From the NCBI RefSeq assembly GCF_009696575.1, contig NZ_VULQ01000005.1:62001-126000 (forward strand): a DNA stretch of 64,000 nucleotides. The letters are read 5' to 3'. The translations under genes were made by a program, and so were the position numbers. The DNA comes from Anaerococcus porci (lineage in GTDB: Bacteria; Bacillota; Clostridia; Tissierellales; Peptoniphilaceae). This document shows positions 36,017 to 45,755 of the stretch, piece after piece (the first letter of the stretch is position 1; the number at the start of each line of letters is the position of its first letter). Below the pieces are notes generated by a model. That model saw only the letters and a list, made by a program, of their open reading frames with translations. It did not search any database and had not been told where the DNA came from.

Positions 36017-37903
36017 ATGATAGAAACTAGATTAAAACAAATATTTGACTACTTGACTTCGGACTATGATTATCACACGTCTATGGAAATAGGAGAGATA
36101 ATGGAATTATCTTCTAAAACCATAAGAAAAGAGATAAATCTATTAAATTCAAAGATAAAAGATAAGGGGGCGATAATAGAATCTAAAACAGGAAAGGGAT
36201 ATCTTTTCAAAATATTAGATGAAAAAAAGTTTAAAAATTTCCTTAAAAATGATTGGTACAAATATGCTTACTTTCAAGAAGAAAGTGGAGATAAGGAATT
36301 AAGATATGAAAATATCTTAAGAATGTTTTTATTTTCAAGCTCTTATATAAAACAACATGAACTAGCTGAAAACTTTCATGTGAGTGAATCTCAAATAAAT
36401 AAGGATTTACCTATTATTAGGGATACCTTAAAAGATTACAATCTAGAATTAGTATCTAAGCCATATTATGGCATGAGAATTGAAGGGAGTGAGAAAAATA
36501 TAAGACTTGCTATCAAAAATGAAATAGGTGAAGATCCCTCATTATTTGATGATGATGAAAATAAGGTTTTATTTAATAAGATTCAAGATATAGTTGATGA
36601 ACTAGATTTTGGAGAAGATTATTATATGCCATATGTAAACTTCAAAAATTTAGTTATACATATCTATATATCTATACTAAGAATAAGACAGAAAAAATAC
36701 ATCAAACTTTCAAAAGAAATGGAAAAGAAAGTTGTATCTTATGAAGAATTTAAGATAGCTAATAAAATTGTAAAAGAACTTCAAGGCAAACTTGAAATAA
36801 CAATTCCAAAAGAAGAACTAGTATATATAACAATGCACTTAATCGCAAAAAATATAGTAAAAGACCAAGAAAAAATATCATCAGATATTTTAAAATTATC
36901 TCAAGATATAATTGATGAAATTTATAAAGTAACAAAATATGATTTTAGAGAAAATATTGAATTATATTTTGCACTTGCAATTCATCTAGGTCCTTTAATT
37001 AACAGGATAAAATATGGATTTAACATGAAAAATCCAATTCTTTCAGATATAAAGGAAAATAAAATTTCTTTTATTATAGCTTCAGTTGGAGCAAATGTTA
37101 TAAATAATAAATATAGGACGAGGCTGTCTGAAGATGAGATAGGTTATATTGCTCTTCATATAATGGCTGCTATAGAAAGCTCATCAAATAAGAACAAAAA
37201 TATACTTATTGTATGTGGTTCTGGAAACTCATCTGCTCAAATAATGAAAGCACAACTAAAAAAACAATTCGAGAAAAATATTGAAAAGATAACAATAACA
37301 GATTTAAGAAATTTAAAAAGATATAAACTTGATAATTATGACTTTATCATTTCATCAGTTGATTTAGATATAAATACAAAAACACCAATAGTTTATGTAG
37401 ATATTTTATTTACAAAAAATGATCTTTATAATATTAAGAATGCCTTTAAAAAAGATAATCTAGATTGTATATACAAAATATTTAAAAAATCTGTTCTTAT
37501 AAATGATTCAAATATAAAAACAAAAGATCAAGTTCTTTTAAAAATAGCAAAAATTATAAAGTTGAAATCTGGTATCGATATTGATAAGTCTTTAGGACAA
37601 ATGATTCAAAGAGAAGAAATGGGAGCTACAGAATATGAAAAAATGATAGCAATTCCTCATATACTTCAAACGACCAAAGCTGATACATTTTTAATTATTA
37701 TTAGTTTAGATAGTCCCATTATATGGGATAGATTAGAGGTTAAGTTAATAGTATCCTTGGTATTAAATGAGAAAGCAAAAGATTTAAATATTTTTTATGA
37801 TTATCTAGGAAGGTTTTTAGATAATGAAAAGTCAATTGATAGGGCTAGTAAAATTGATAATATTAAAGAATTTATGGAAATATTTATAGATAAGGAGCAA
37901 TAA
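36017..37903 (+). CDS. BglG/MtlR-type PTS-regulated transcriptional activator
   Basis: 628 aa. An N-terminal winged helix (SMEIGEIMELSSKTIRKEINLL, about 20-42) and a second HTH (HELAENFHVSESQINKDLP) are followed by two PRD domains (about 180-390; YITMHLIA and GYIALHIMAA contain the regulatory His residues). A EIIB-like domain (IVCGSGNSSAQIM, with Cys) and a C-terminal EIIA-like domain (TEYEKMIAIPHIL) complete it. It lies 1 nt from the GH4/Lac-PTS genes and probably activates them, with its activity set by PTS phosphorylation. Confidence 0.88.
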   Translation: MIETRLKQIFDYLTSDYDYHTSMEIGEIMELSSKTIRKEINLLNSKIKDKGAIIESKTGKGYLFKILDEKKFKNFLKNDWYKYAYFQEESGDKELRYENILRMFLFSSSYIKQHELAENFHVSESQINKDLPIIRDTLKDYNLELVSKPYYGMRIEGSEKNIRLAIKNEIGEDPSLFDDDENKVLFNKIQDIVDELDFGEDYYMPYVNFKNLVIHIYISILRIRQKKYIKLSKEMEKKVVSYEEFKIANKIVKELQGKLEITIPKEELVYITMHLIAKNIVKDQEKISSDILKLSQDIIDEIYKVTKYDFRENIELYFALAIHLGPLINRIKYGFNMKNPILSDIKENKISFIIASVGANVINNKYRTRLSEDEIGYIALHIMAAIESSSNKNKNILIVCGSGNSSAQIMKAQLKKQFEKNIEKITITDLRNLKRYKLDNYDFIISSVDLDINTKTPIVYVDILFTKNDLYNIKNAFKKDNLDCIYKIFKKSVLINDSNIKTKDQVLLKIAKIIKLKSGIDIDKSLGQMIQREEMGATEYEKMIAIPHILQTTKADTFLIIISLDSPIIWDRLEVKLIVSLVLNEKAKDLNIFYDYLGRFLDNEKSIDRASKIDNIKEFMEIFIDKEQ

Positions 37904-37904
37904 A

Positions 37905-39218
37905 ATGAAAAAAGGATTAAAAGTTGCTGTTGCAGGAGCAGGAAGTGGACATACACCAGGAATAGTACTTTCACTCTTAAATCATGATGAGCTAGATATA
38001 GATGAAATTAGACTTTATGATATAGAGAAAGAGAGAAATGATGATATGAATATCATAATTAACTTTTTGATAAAAAAAGATAATTATAAGATATCAATTA
38101 TGTCGACAGAAGACCCAAAAGAAGCCTTTGAAGATGTAGATTTTGTATTTTCTCAAATAAGGGTTGGAGGTATGAAAATGAGAGAAATGGATGAAAAAAT
38201 ACCTCTAAAATACGGTCTTATAGGTCAAGAGACATGTGGATTGGGAGGATTCTCCTATGCTTTAAGGTCAATGAATGGATTTCTTGATTTAGTTGAAAAG
38301 ATACACACATATGCACCAGATTGCTGGATTTTAAATTATACGAATCCTGAAACAATTATAGCTGAGTCTGTAAGAAGAAAATATCCTAATTTAAAGATTA
38401 TAAATGCTTGTGATATGACTATAGGAATTGAGGATATGATTTGTAAAAGTTTTGATTATGATAGGAAAAACTGGATACCAGTTTACTATGGTTTAAATCA
38501 TTTTGGCTTTTATAATTCAATTTATGATAAAAAACTTAATAGAGATGTTATGCCAGAGATTATTGAAAAAATTAAGTCAGAAGGTTTATATGTTGACGAT
38601 GAGGAAGAAAGTTGGGCTAAAACATGGACAAGATATAAAAATCTCTTAGAATACTTTCCGTCAAATCTTCCAAACAACTATCTTGAATACTATCTATTTT
38701 CAGAACAAATAGTTGAGCAATCAAACAAAGATTATACCAGAGCTAATGAAATTATGGATGGTAGACTTAAAAAAATCAAACAAACCGTCAGAAAAATTGA
38801 AAATAACAAAGACCTAAATACCATAGATTATGAATCATCTTCTCATGGAAACTATATAGTGGATATTTGTGCATCTATAATTAATAACAAAAATGAAAGG
38901 TTTATGATTATAGTTCCTAATAAAGGAGCAATAAGAAACTTTAGAGATGATGTAGTGGTTGAAATACCTTGTTATATCAATAAAAATGGAGCAGAACCTA
39001 TATCATTAAGATTTGATATTCCAGATTTTCATAAAGGACTCATGGAAGCTCAAGTTGCAAGTGAAAAACTATTAGTAGATGCATTTTTTGAAAATTCATA
39101 TCAAAAGGCACTTGAAGCATTTACACTAAATCAAACTGTTCCAAATGCAAAACTTGCTAAAGAAGTTTTAGATGAATTTATAGTAGTAAACAAAGGCTAT
39201 TGGCCAGAATTATCATAA
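37905..39218 (+). CDS. GH4 phospho-glycosidase, probably 6-phospho-alpha-glucosidase
   Basis: 437 aa, NAD- and metal-dependent glycoside hydrolase family 4. N-terminal VAVAGAGSGHTPGIVLSLL is the NAD site. QETCGLGGFSYALRS and NYTNPETII are conserved family blocks. NACDMTIGIE carries the metal-binding Cys in a CDMx context that marks alpha-specific enzymes, although the usual CDMP has Thr here. GLNHFGFYNSIYD holds the catalytic His. It would cleave the phosphorylated disaccharide delivered by the PTS downstream. Confidence 0.82.
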   Translation: MKKGLKVAVAGAGSGHTPGIVLSLLNHDELDIDEIRLYDIEKERNDDMNIIINFLIKKDNYKISIMSTEDPKEAFEDVDFVFSQIRVGGMKMREMDEKIPLKYGLIGQETCGLGGFSYALRSMNGFLDLVEKIHTYAPDCWILNYTNPETIIAESVRRKYPNLKIINACDMTIGIEDMICKSFDYDRKNWIPVYYGLNHFGFYNSIYDKKLNRDVMPEIIEKIKSEGLYVDDEEESWAKTWTRYKNLLEYFPSNLPNNYLEYYLFSEQIVEQSNKDYTRANEIMDGRLKKIKQTVRKIENNKDLNTIDYESSSHGNYIVDICASIINNKNERFMIIVPNKGAIRNFRDDVVVEIPCYINKNGAEPISLRFDIPDFHKGLMEAQVASEKLLVDAFFENSYQKALEAFTLNQTVPNAKLAKEVLDEFIVVNKGYWPELS

Positions 39219-39227
39219 GGAGAGATT

Positions 39228-40514
39228 ATGAACAGATTTAATAAATTTGTAGAATTTCTAGAAAAGAAATTATTACCTATTGTTGAAAAAATGGAAGGAC
39301 AAGTTCACCTTCAAGCTATAAAAAACTCTATGCTTGCCTTATTACCAGTAACAATTATTGGCTCTTTTACTCTTGTTGCAGTAAATCTTGCTCAAGTATT
39401 CCAAAATACTTTTTATGCAAACTTTGTATCAAGCTATGAATTGGAAATAATGACCCTATTTAACTTTTCGATGGGTCTTATGGGATTATTTACAGCTCTT
39501 TTTGTATCATATAATCTTTCAAGATCTTATGATATGTATACAATCGGAGATTGCTTGAATGGTTTGGTAATGTATTTAATTTTAAATTCATCGGTAACAG
39601 AATCTGGTATAGACATGACATACTTAGATTCAAAAGGAATGTTTACAGGAATATTTGTAGCTATAATTAGTGTTGAAATTTCTAGAGAATTAAAGGAGAA
39701 AAATTTCATAATTAAAATGCCAGAAGGCGTCCCTGACATGGTATCTAAAAACTTTGAGTTAATCATTCCACTAATAGTTAATTCTTTAGTATTCCTATCA
39801 ATTAGAATACTGATATTCAAGTTAACAGGAAGTTTGGTGCCTGAAATAATTTTATCTATAATGAAACCATTATCAATTGGACTAAATAATGTATTTGGTG
39901 TAATGCTTTTAGTATTTTTAATCCAACTTTTATGGTGGTTTGGTATACATGGCGATGCTACTCTTGGACCAATATTCTTACCAGTAGCCCTTCAAAATAT
40001 TACAGAAAATGCAGCTGCTTATGCTCAGGGAAAACCTATACCACACGTATTTACCGAAACATTTCTTAGCAATTTCTTACTAATGTCTGGTTCAGGAATA
40101 ACAGTTGGTTTATTAATCCTTATGCTATTTTCAAAGTCAAAAAGATATAAAGAGCTTGGAAAAATTTCACTGCTTCCAGCTGTATTTGGTATAAATGAAC
40201 CTATAACTTTTGGAACTCCAATAGTTTATAATCCAATCTTATTTATACCATATGTTATAGGTCCAACCTTAATAACATTACCAATTTATAAGATTTTTGA
40301 ATCAGGAATAGTTGAAAGAGCTTTCATACAATCACCAGGATATACACCATTTTTTCTTCAAGGATACTTGATGAACTTATCTTTCAAATCAACAATCTTA
40401 CAAATACTTATATTAATACTTTCAGTACTAATTTATTATCCATTCTTTAAGGTAATGGAAAAAGATGAGCTAAAAAATGAAGTAGATATAAAAGATAGTG
40501 ACGGAGATAAATAA
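39228..40514 (+). CDS. PTS lactose/cellobiose-family EIIC
   Basis: A 428-aa membrane permease with the Lac/Cel IIC pattern: N-terminal VHLQAIKNSMLALLPVTIIGSF, WWFGIHGDATLGPI (substrate loop with conserved His) and FGINEPITFGTPIVYNP. It pairs with the IIA and IIB encoded directly downstream. The upstream GH4 gene suggests an alpha-glucoside substrate, unusual for a Lac-family permease. Confidence 0.9.
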   Translation: MNRFNKFVEFLEKKLLPIVEKMEGQVHLQAIKNSMLALLPVTIIGSFTLVAVNLAQVFQNTFYANFVSSYELEIMTLFNFSMGLMGLFTALFVSYNLSRSYDMYTIGDCLNGLVMYLILNSSVTESGIDMTYLDSKGMFTGIFVAIISVEISRELKEKNFIIKMPEGVPDMVSKNFELIIPLIVNSLVFLSIRILIFKLTGSLVPEIILSIMKPLSIGLNNVFGVMLLVFLIQLLWWFGIHGDATLGPIFLPVALQNITENAAAYAQGKPIPHVFTETFLSNFLLMSGSGITVGLLILMLFSKSKRYKELGKISLLPAVFGINEPITFGTPIVYNPILFIPYVIGPTLITLPIYKIFESGIVERAFIQSPGYTPFFLQGYLMNLSFKSTILQILILILSVLIYYPFFKVMEKDELKNEVDIKDSDGDK

Positions 40515-40515
40515 T

Positions 40516-40854
40516 ATGGATAAAATTAATGAAAAAGATTATGAAGGTATTTTTGAAATTATTATGCATGCAGGAGAAGCTAGAAGCTTAGCCAATGAAT
40601 CTATTAATTATTTAGAAAATTATGAATTTATTGAGGCTGAGAATATGTTAGAAAAGGCTAAAAATGAACTGGTAGTTTGTCATAATTTGCAAACTGATCT
40701 TTTAAATAAAGAAGCGGGTGGAGATAAGAATGATGTAAATATATTCTTAATCCATGCTCAAGATCATTTTACAATGGCAAGCACAAGTATAGAATTTGCT
40801 GAACGATTCAAAAGAATTTATTTAAAATTTAAAAAAATGGAGGATATTAAATGA
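40516..40854 (+). CDS. PTS lactose/cellobiose-family EIIA
   Basis: 112 aa, all-helical phosphocarrier. Phospho-accepting His80 and Mg-binding Asp83 lie in LIHAQDHFTMA; FEIIMHAGEARSLA is the conserved first helix. ATG 40516 has GGAGA 9 nt before it; an earlier in-frame start would run into the EIIC end. It overlaps EIIB by 4 nt. Confidence 0.9.
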   Translation: MDKINEKDYEGIFEIIMHAGEARSLANESINYLENYEFIEAENMLEKAKNELVVCHNLQTDLLNKEAGGDKNDVNIFLIHAQDHFTMASTSIEFAERFKRIYLKFKKMEDIK

Positions 40855-41165
40855 AAAAAGTATTAGTCTTATGTAATGCAGGGATGTCAAGTTCCTTGAT
40901 AGCAAAAAAAGCTTTTGATTATTTTAAAAAAGAAAATAAGGAAATAAAAGTAACTGCTACAACAGTTATGCAAGGGGAAACTATTATCAAAGATGGAGAA
41001 TATGATCTTTATCTGTTGAGTCCTCAAATGAGAATGAATTTTAAAAAATTTGAAAAAATCGCCAATGAAAATGATAAAAAAATAGTCCAAATACCATTCA
41101 ATGCATACGCTCCTACTGAAAGTGGTGTAAAAAATATTGTAAAATTAATTGAAGAGAACTTATAA
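40851..41165 (+). CDS. PTS lactose/cellobiose-family EIIB
   Basis: 104 aa. The P-loop-like phosphorylation site is VLVLCNAGMSSSL with Cys8. LYLLSPQMRM and the final helix match Lac/Cel IIB. It transfers phosphate from the IIA at 40516 to the incoming sugar. It is a useful reference for the Cys-less relative at 18520. Confidence 0.92.
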   Translation: MKKVLVLCNAGMSSSLIAKKAFDYFKKENKEIKVTATTVMQGETIIKDGEYDLYLLSPQMRMNFKKFEKIANENDKKIVQIPFNAYAPTESGVKNIVKLIEENL

Positions 41166-41174
41166 ACTAACCTA

Positions 41175-41220
41175 AGCCATGATTTTAAAATATAATAACT
41201 ATCAAAATCATGGCTACTTT
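41175..41220 (+). terminator. terminator of the GH4/Lac-PTS operon
   Basis: Perfect 12-bp stem AGCCATGATTTT / AAAATCATGGCT (41175-41186 with 41204-41215); the T-tail is short. Confidence 0.72.
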
Positions 41221-42111
41221 AATGGCTATAAAAAATGTTTTATATAATAAATTTATGGGTAATAATATTAAAAATATTTGAGAAAAGAGGAAAATTTATG
41301 GAAAAGAAAACAAGCATTTTTTCAAAGATCTCAAATGGCTTACAAATCTAAAGAGGAATAGGAGCTAGAAAAGTTTATAGTGGAGACGAAATTTTATAAT
41401 TTTGAAATAGTAGATGGTAAAATCTCAAATATAATTTAATAAAAAGTTCACAATATATGTTGATTTTTATAACCTATCAATTTCTTTAGCGTTGTTTCTA
41501 TAATAATTTATAAGCTTCATTTTATTTGGTAATAATCTTCTAGTTATATCGTCGATATTTTCATATTTTAATATTTCAATTATTCCTTATATAATTATAT
41601 CTTCATATTTTTATATCATTATTATCTAGATATATAATACTTTTGGCTAAATCCATAAATTGTTTTTTGAATCTTCTTCACTTTTTACAAATAAATTTTC
41701 TAAAATATGTAAAAGCACATTTCCTGTTAATTTAAGATTATTTTTTTCTAGATCTTCTTATATCTTTTAGCTCATTTTTATTTATATCGTTAATATCTCC
41801 AAAAGTAATTTGTAAGTATTTAATATCCATACTATTAACAAATATTTCATAATCAGTTATATATTGATTCTATTTGAAGGTTTGTTTGTAATAATAAAAA
41901 CTTTCATAAGCTATGTAAATCTTGACTTCTGAATAATTTATACCATTTGCTAAGATATAAATATAAGCAATATTTCAATAATTAAGTTCAATAGAAAAAA
42001 GTTAGTATCAAATTTTTTTCAAAGTTTTGATTTTTTATATTTATAAGCTAAGTTTATTAAATTTTATAAATTAGTCTAATTTTCGGGTAAAAATATTCAA
42101 AAGGGGGCTTT
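41221..42111. other. decayed intergenic region
   Basis: About 0.9 kb with no intact gene. On the plus strand a 17-codon open frame with a start (41299-41352, MEKKTSIFSKISNGLQI) is followed in the next frames by short coding-like pieces, which suggests a broken gene. A clearer pseudogene lies on the minus strand at 41467-41875. The last 230 bases are the AT-rich upstream region of the polyphosphate phosphotransferase gene. Confidence 0.5.
41467..41875 (-). pseudogene. frameshifted remnant of an unrecognised gene
   Basis: Reading the minus strand, protein-like segments continue from frame to frame: NQYITDYEIFVNSMDIKYL..., then EDLEKNNLKLTGNVLLHILE..., then KQFMDLAKSIIYLDNNDI, then GIIEILKYENIDDITRRLL... 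ending at a stop near 41467. At least three frameshifts and one in-frame stop separate them. No start codon or ribosome site is preserved. I cannot assign the family; the helical Lys/Glu-rich character resembles the C-terminal parts of several accessory protein families. Confidence 0.55.
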
Positions 42112-43584
42112 ATGAGTAAATTAATTGATGATAATAGAAAAAAGAAGTTTCAAAATTTTAAAAGATCAGAGCTTGCTGAAAGACTTGGTCGTGTTGCAAG
42201 AATTTGTAATGACTTTTCTATTCCAATATTAATAATCGTAGATGGATGGGAATCATCAGGCCGTGGATATGTTATAAAAGACTTGACTCGTGAATTTGCG
42301 GCCAAAAACTATGATGTTGAAGTTTTTGATAAGGATGAGCGTGAGGATAATTTATATCCTTTTATAAGAAAATTTTGGATAAATACGCCTAAGAAGGGTC
42401 ATATTAAGATATTTGATAGGTCTTTTTATTATAAGTTATTTGAGAAAAAGAATTTTGATGGGAAAAAGCTAAAAAAAAGAATCGATTCTATAAAGTCTAT
42501 AGAAAAAGCTCTTTATGATGACCAAACTATTATCCTTAAATTTTTCTTAAATGTTGATAAAGAGGAGCAAAAGAAAAGAATTGAGAAATTAGAAGATTCT
42601 GTGAAGGAAGATTTTTACCTAGATGGTCTTGATTGGGATCAACAAGAAAATTACAAAGAATATGAAAAACACTTTTCAAAAATGCTTGAGATGACAGATC
42701 TTTCTTACTCTCCCTGGGATATTATAGATGCAAATGACAAAAAGTCCGCCAGTAAGGAAGTCTTAGGACTTGCCATAGACAAAATTACCCAAGGAATTGA
42801 GAGGGTTATAAGACAAAGGGAAGAAAATGAGAATGTTGAGCGTGATTATAGGCTAAGAAGTAATATTTTGCAAGCTATTGACCTATCAAAGGCAATTTCT
42901 GACGAGGATTATGAAGAGAAAAAAAATAAACTTCAAAAAGAGGTTGCTGAAATTATGTATAAATACTATGAAAAGGGAATAAGTCAAGTTATTGTATTTG
43001 AAGGGGTTGATGCGGCAGGAAAAGACGGGGCGATTGAAAGGCTTATAAAAGAAGTCGATCCAAGACTTTTTGAAGTCCATGGTATATCAGCTCCATCAAA
43101 AGAGGAACTTGATCATAACTATTTATGGCGTTTTTACAAAAAACTTCCTAAGGATGGATATGTAGGAATATTTTCAAGATCATGGTATGGAAGGGTTATG
43201 GTTGAAAGGGTAGAGGGCTTTGCCAAGGTAAATGAATGGGATAGAGCCTATGATGAAATACTTGATATGGAAAAACAAATCTATGATCATGGTTCTCTGA
43301 TTTTGAAATTTTTTGTAATGATTGATAAGGATGAACAATTAAAAAGATTTAAAGATCGACAAAGAGAGCCAGATAAACAATATAAGATTACAGATGAAGA
43401 TTGGAGAAATAGAAAAAAGTGGGATCAATATATAGAATCTATGAATGAGATGCTGGAAAGGACAAATGTAGACTATGCACCATGGATTATTGTTGAGGGA
43501 AACCAAAAAAAATATGCAAGAATCAAGGTTATGCAAGAGTATATAAAGTATGCAAAAGAGCATTTAAAAAAATTAGATAGGTAA
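42112..43584 (+). CDS. pap: polyphosphate:AMP phosphotransferase (two-domain PPK2)
   Basis: 490 aa with two tandem PPK2 domains. The N-terminal domain has a variant Walker A (IIVDGWESSGRG, about 40-51) and the C-terminal one the canonical form (VFEGVDAAGKDGA, about 302-314) followed by a lid with SRSWYGRVMVERVEGF. This architecture is that of class II PPK2, which makes ADP from AMP with polyphosphate as donor. Monocistronic, AAAGGGGG ribosome site. It fits a PPi/polyphosphate-leaning energy metabolism together with the PPi-type PFK at 20000. Confidence 0.9.
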   Translation: MSKLIDDNRKKKFQNFKRSELAERLGRVARICNDFSIPILIIVDGWESSGRGYVIKDLTREFAAKNYDVEVFDKDEREDNLYPFIRKFWINTPKKGHIKIFDRSFYYKLFEKKNFDGKKLKKRIDSIKSIEKALYDDQTIILKFFLNVDKEEQKKRIEKLEDSVKEDFYLDGLDWDQQENYKEYEKHFSKMLEMTDLSYSPWDIIDANDKKSASKEVLGLAIDKITQGIERVIRQREENENVERDYRLRSNILQAIDLSKAISDEDYEEKKNKLQKEVAEIMYKYYEKGISQVIVFEGVDAAGKDGAIERLIKEVDPRLFEVHGISAPSKEELDHNYLWRFYKKLPKDGYVGIFSRSWYGRVMVERVEGFAKVNEWDRAYDEILDMEKQIYDHGSLILKFFVMIDKDEQLKRFKDRQREPDKQYKITDEDWRNRKKWDQYIESMNEMLERTNVDYAPWIIVEGNQKKYARIKVMQEYIKYAKEHLKKLDR

Positions 43585-43585
43585 A

Positions 43586-43626
43586 GATAAGCTCCAAACT
43601 AATGTTAGCTTGGAGCTTATCTTATT
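43586..43626 (+). terminator. terminator after the PPK2 gene
   Basis: Perfect 12-bp stem GATAAGCTCCAA / TTGGAGCTTATC (43586-43597 with 43610-43621) and a T-rich tail. Confidence 0.85.
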
Positions 43627-43837
43627 AGGAAATCTACTATAGAATGCTTTTTTACAGAATCTTTTAATCAAATTTATCCACTATTTGTTTAAAAATAAGT
43701 AGAATTTATTTTTAGATATCCCTATATTATCTAATAATTATTCTTAAAGTCATTTAATTATAAAAAATATATAAAAACTTATAAAATCATGATTTTCTTA
43801 CTTATACTTTTACATTTTCCAATAAAAATTTACCCAT

Positions 43838-43879
43838 GTAACATAGGTTACCGATTTAAAATTTCATCTTTTGTATGAT
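43838..43879 (+). promoter_or_regulatory. hcp promoter with candidate HcpR (CRP/FNR-family) activator site
   Basis: Perfect palindrome GTAAC-N4-GTTAC at 43838-43851, the form described for HcpR in clostridia. The -10 TATGAT is at 43874-43879 with no recognisable -35. A start near 43886 would place the palindrome centre at -41.5, the class II activator position. The stretch 43627-43837 shows nothing else. Confidence 0.6.
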
Positions 43880-43917
43880 AGGTATGTAAGTTAAAGAAAA
43901 AGAAAGGATTTTTGATT

Positions 43918-45534
43918 ATGTTTTGTTTTCAATGTCAAGAAACAGCTGGCAACAAAGGCTGTACTAAGGTTGGAGTTTGTGGAAAAAATGAAGATACTGC
44001 AAATAGCCAAGATTTATTAATATATGTAACAAAAGGACTTGCTGAAGTTCTTAATAATATAGAAAATGTAGATGAAAAATACTATGATTTAATTTCAAAC
44101 AATATGTTTGTAACAATCACAAATGCAAACTTTGATAAGGAAGATATACTAGATAAGGTAGAAGATACTATAAAGTTAAAAGATAAGTTAATAGAAGAAA
44201 ATAACTTAGCAGGATTATCAGAGGCTGCTCTTTACACAACTGACGATAGGAATGAGCTAAAAAGAAAGGCGATAGAAGTAGGTGTACTCAATATAGTAAA
44301 TGAGGACGAAAGATCTCTAGTTGAGCTTATAACATACGGACTTAAAGGTATGGCAGCCTACAATCATCATGCCAATGTCCTAGGATATAGAAATAAAGAA
44401 GTTGATAGGTTTATAGCAAAAACTTTAGAAGAAAGTCTAAAAGATGATAAGGATATAAATAACCTAATAGATTTAACTATAAAAACTGGTGAACATGGTC
44501 TTATGGCGATGGAAACCCTTGACCGTGCTAATACAGAAAAGTTTGGAAATCCAGAAATAACAGAAGTTGATTTTTCTGCAGGAGATAGACCAGCAATACT
44601 TATATCAGGTCATGACTTAAATGATATGGAAATGCTACTTGAACAAACAAAGGACAGTGGAGTAGATATTTACACTCATTCTGAAATGCTTCCAGCAAAC
44701 TATTATCCTAAGTTCAAGACGTATGAACACTTCCATGGAAATTATGGAAATAGTTGGTGGACTCAAAATGATGAATTCCAAAAATTTAATGGACCAATTC
44801 TAATGACAACTAATTGTATAGTTCCACTTAAAAAAGATAATGATTATCTTGATAGGCTTTATACGACAGGAAATGCAGGGTATCCAGGAGCCAAACACAT
44901 TTGTGCTGATGAAAATGGATACAAAGACTTTTCTGAAATAATTAAGAAAGCTAAAGAGTGCAATGCTCCAGAAAACTTAGAAGATACAAAAATTGTAGGT
45001 GGATTTGCCCATAATCAAGTAGAAGCTTTGGCAGGCAATATAGTAGAAGAAATAAAGGCAGGAAATATCAAAAAATTTGTAGTAATGGCAGGATGTGATG
45101 GAAGATTTAAAGATAGGTCTTACTATACAGAATTTGCTGAAAAACTTCCAAAAGACTATGTAATATTGACTGCAGGTTGTGCTAAATATAGGTATAACAA
45201 ATTAAATCTTGGAGATATAAATGGAATACCAAGAGTACTCGATGCAGGTCAATGTAACGATTCATACTCATTAGTTAAAACTGCACTTTTACTTAAAGAT
45301 GCATTTGAACTTGATAGCGTAAATGACCTACCACTTGAATTTAATATAGCTTGGTATGAACAAAAAGCAGTTATAGTTTTACTTGCCTTGTTAAGTCTTG
45401 GAGTTAAAAATATCCACCTTGGACCTACACTTCCTGCATTTCTTTCAGAAACAGTAGTAAACTTTTTAGTAGAAAACTTCAATATTGCACCAATTACAAA
45501 TGTAGAAGATGATCTCAAAATAATGACAGCTTAA
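43918..45534 (+). CDS. hcp: hydroxylamine reductase / hybrid cluster protein
   Basis: 538 aa. The N-terminal cysteines C3, C6, C15 and C21 ([19 protein letters not shown]) bind the cubane cluster. Later blocks ([47 protein letters not shown] and [12 protein letters not shown]) supply the hybrid-cluster ligands. Hcp reduces NO or hydroxylamine under nitrosative stress. ATG 43918 gives the usual MFCFQC start; a TTG 6 nt earlier is closer to the AAAGGA and possible. No hcr reductase gene follows. Confidence 0.93.
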   Translation: MFCFQCQETAGNKGCTKVGVCGKNEDTANSQDLLIYVTKGLAEVLNNIENVDEKYYDLISNNMFVTITNANFDKEDILDKVEDTIKLKDKLIEENNLAGLSEAALYTTDDRNELKRKAIEVGVLNIVNEDERSLVELITYGLKGMAAYNHHANVLGYRNKEVDRFIAKTLEESLKDDKDINNLIDLTIKTGEHGLMAMETLDRANTEKFGNPEITEVDFSAGDRPAILISGHDLNDMEMLLEQTKDSGVDIYTHSEMLPANYYPKFKTYEHFHGNYGNSWWTQNDEFQKFNGPILMTTNCIVPLKKDNDYLDRLYTTGNAGYPGAKHICADENGYKDFSEIIKKAKECNAPENLEDTKIVGGFAHNQVEALAGNIVEEIKAGNIKKFVVMAGCDGRFKDRSYYTEFAEKLPKDYVILTAGCAKYRYNKLNLGDINGIPRVLDAGQCNDSYSLVKTALLLKDAFELDSVNDLPLEFNIAWYEQKAVIVLLALLSLGVKNIHLGPTLPAFLSETVVNFLVENFNIAPITNVEDDLKIMTA

Positions 45535-45543
45535 TAAACAATT

Positions 45544-45691
45544 AAGGGACTGTTGCAAAATTATGAATTTCTATCATTACAAGTTACTTATAGACAATTT
45601 GAGAATATCATTTCAGCTCATGGAGGCCAAATTGTCTTTGAGAATCTTGTAATGATAGAACGATTAATTCGTTTAGCAATATCCCTTTTTT
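45544..45691. repeat. dispersed hairpin repeat, copy A (doubles as hcp terminator)
   Basis: A 148-nt imperfect hairpin: outer GGGA...TTGC / GCAA...TCCC, middle TTCTATCATTACAAG / CTTGTAATGATAGAA (perfect 15 bp) and inner GACAATTTG / CAAATTGTC, ending in TTTTTT. A related copy is at 60098-60255. Shared blocks include AAGGGA, TGTTGCAAA, AAGTTACTTATA, CCAAATTGT and AGAACGATTAATTC. Confidence 0.75.
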
Positions 45692-45755
45692 AGTATAATG
45701 CCTTAATGATATGTGATATAATATATTTAAATATACATATATGGAGGCTCATAAG

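Noticed and set aside
45544-45691. Hairpin repeats as CRISPR repeats or an insertion sequence
   Set aside because: No regular spacer arrangement and no transposase; the two copies are over 14 kb apart and only about 150 nt long.
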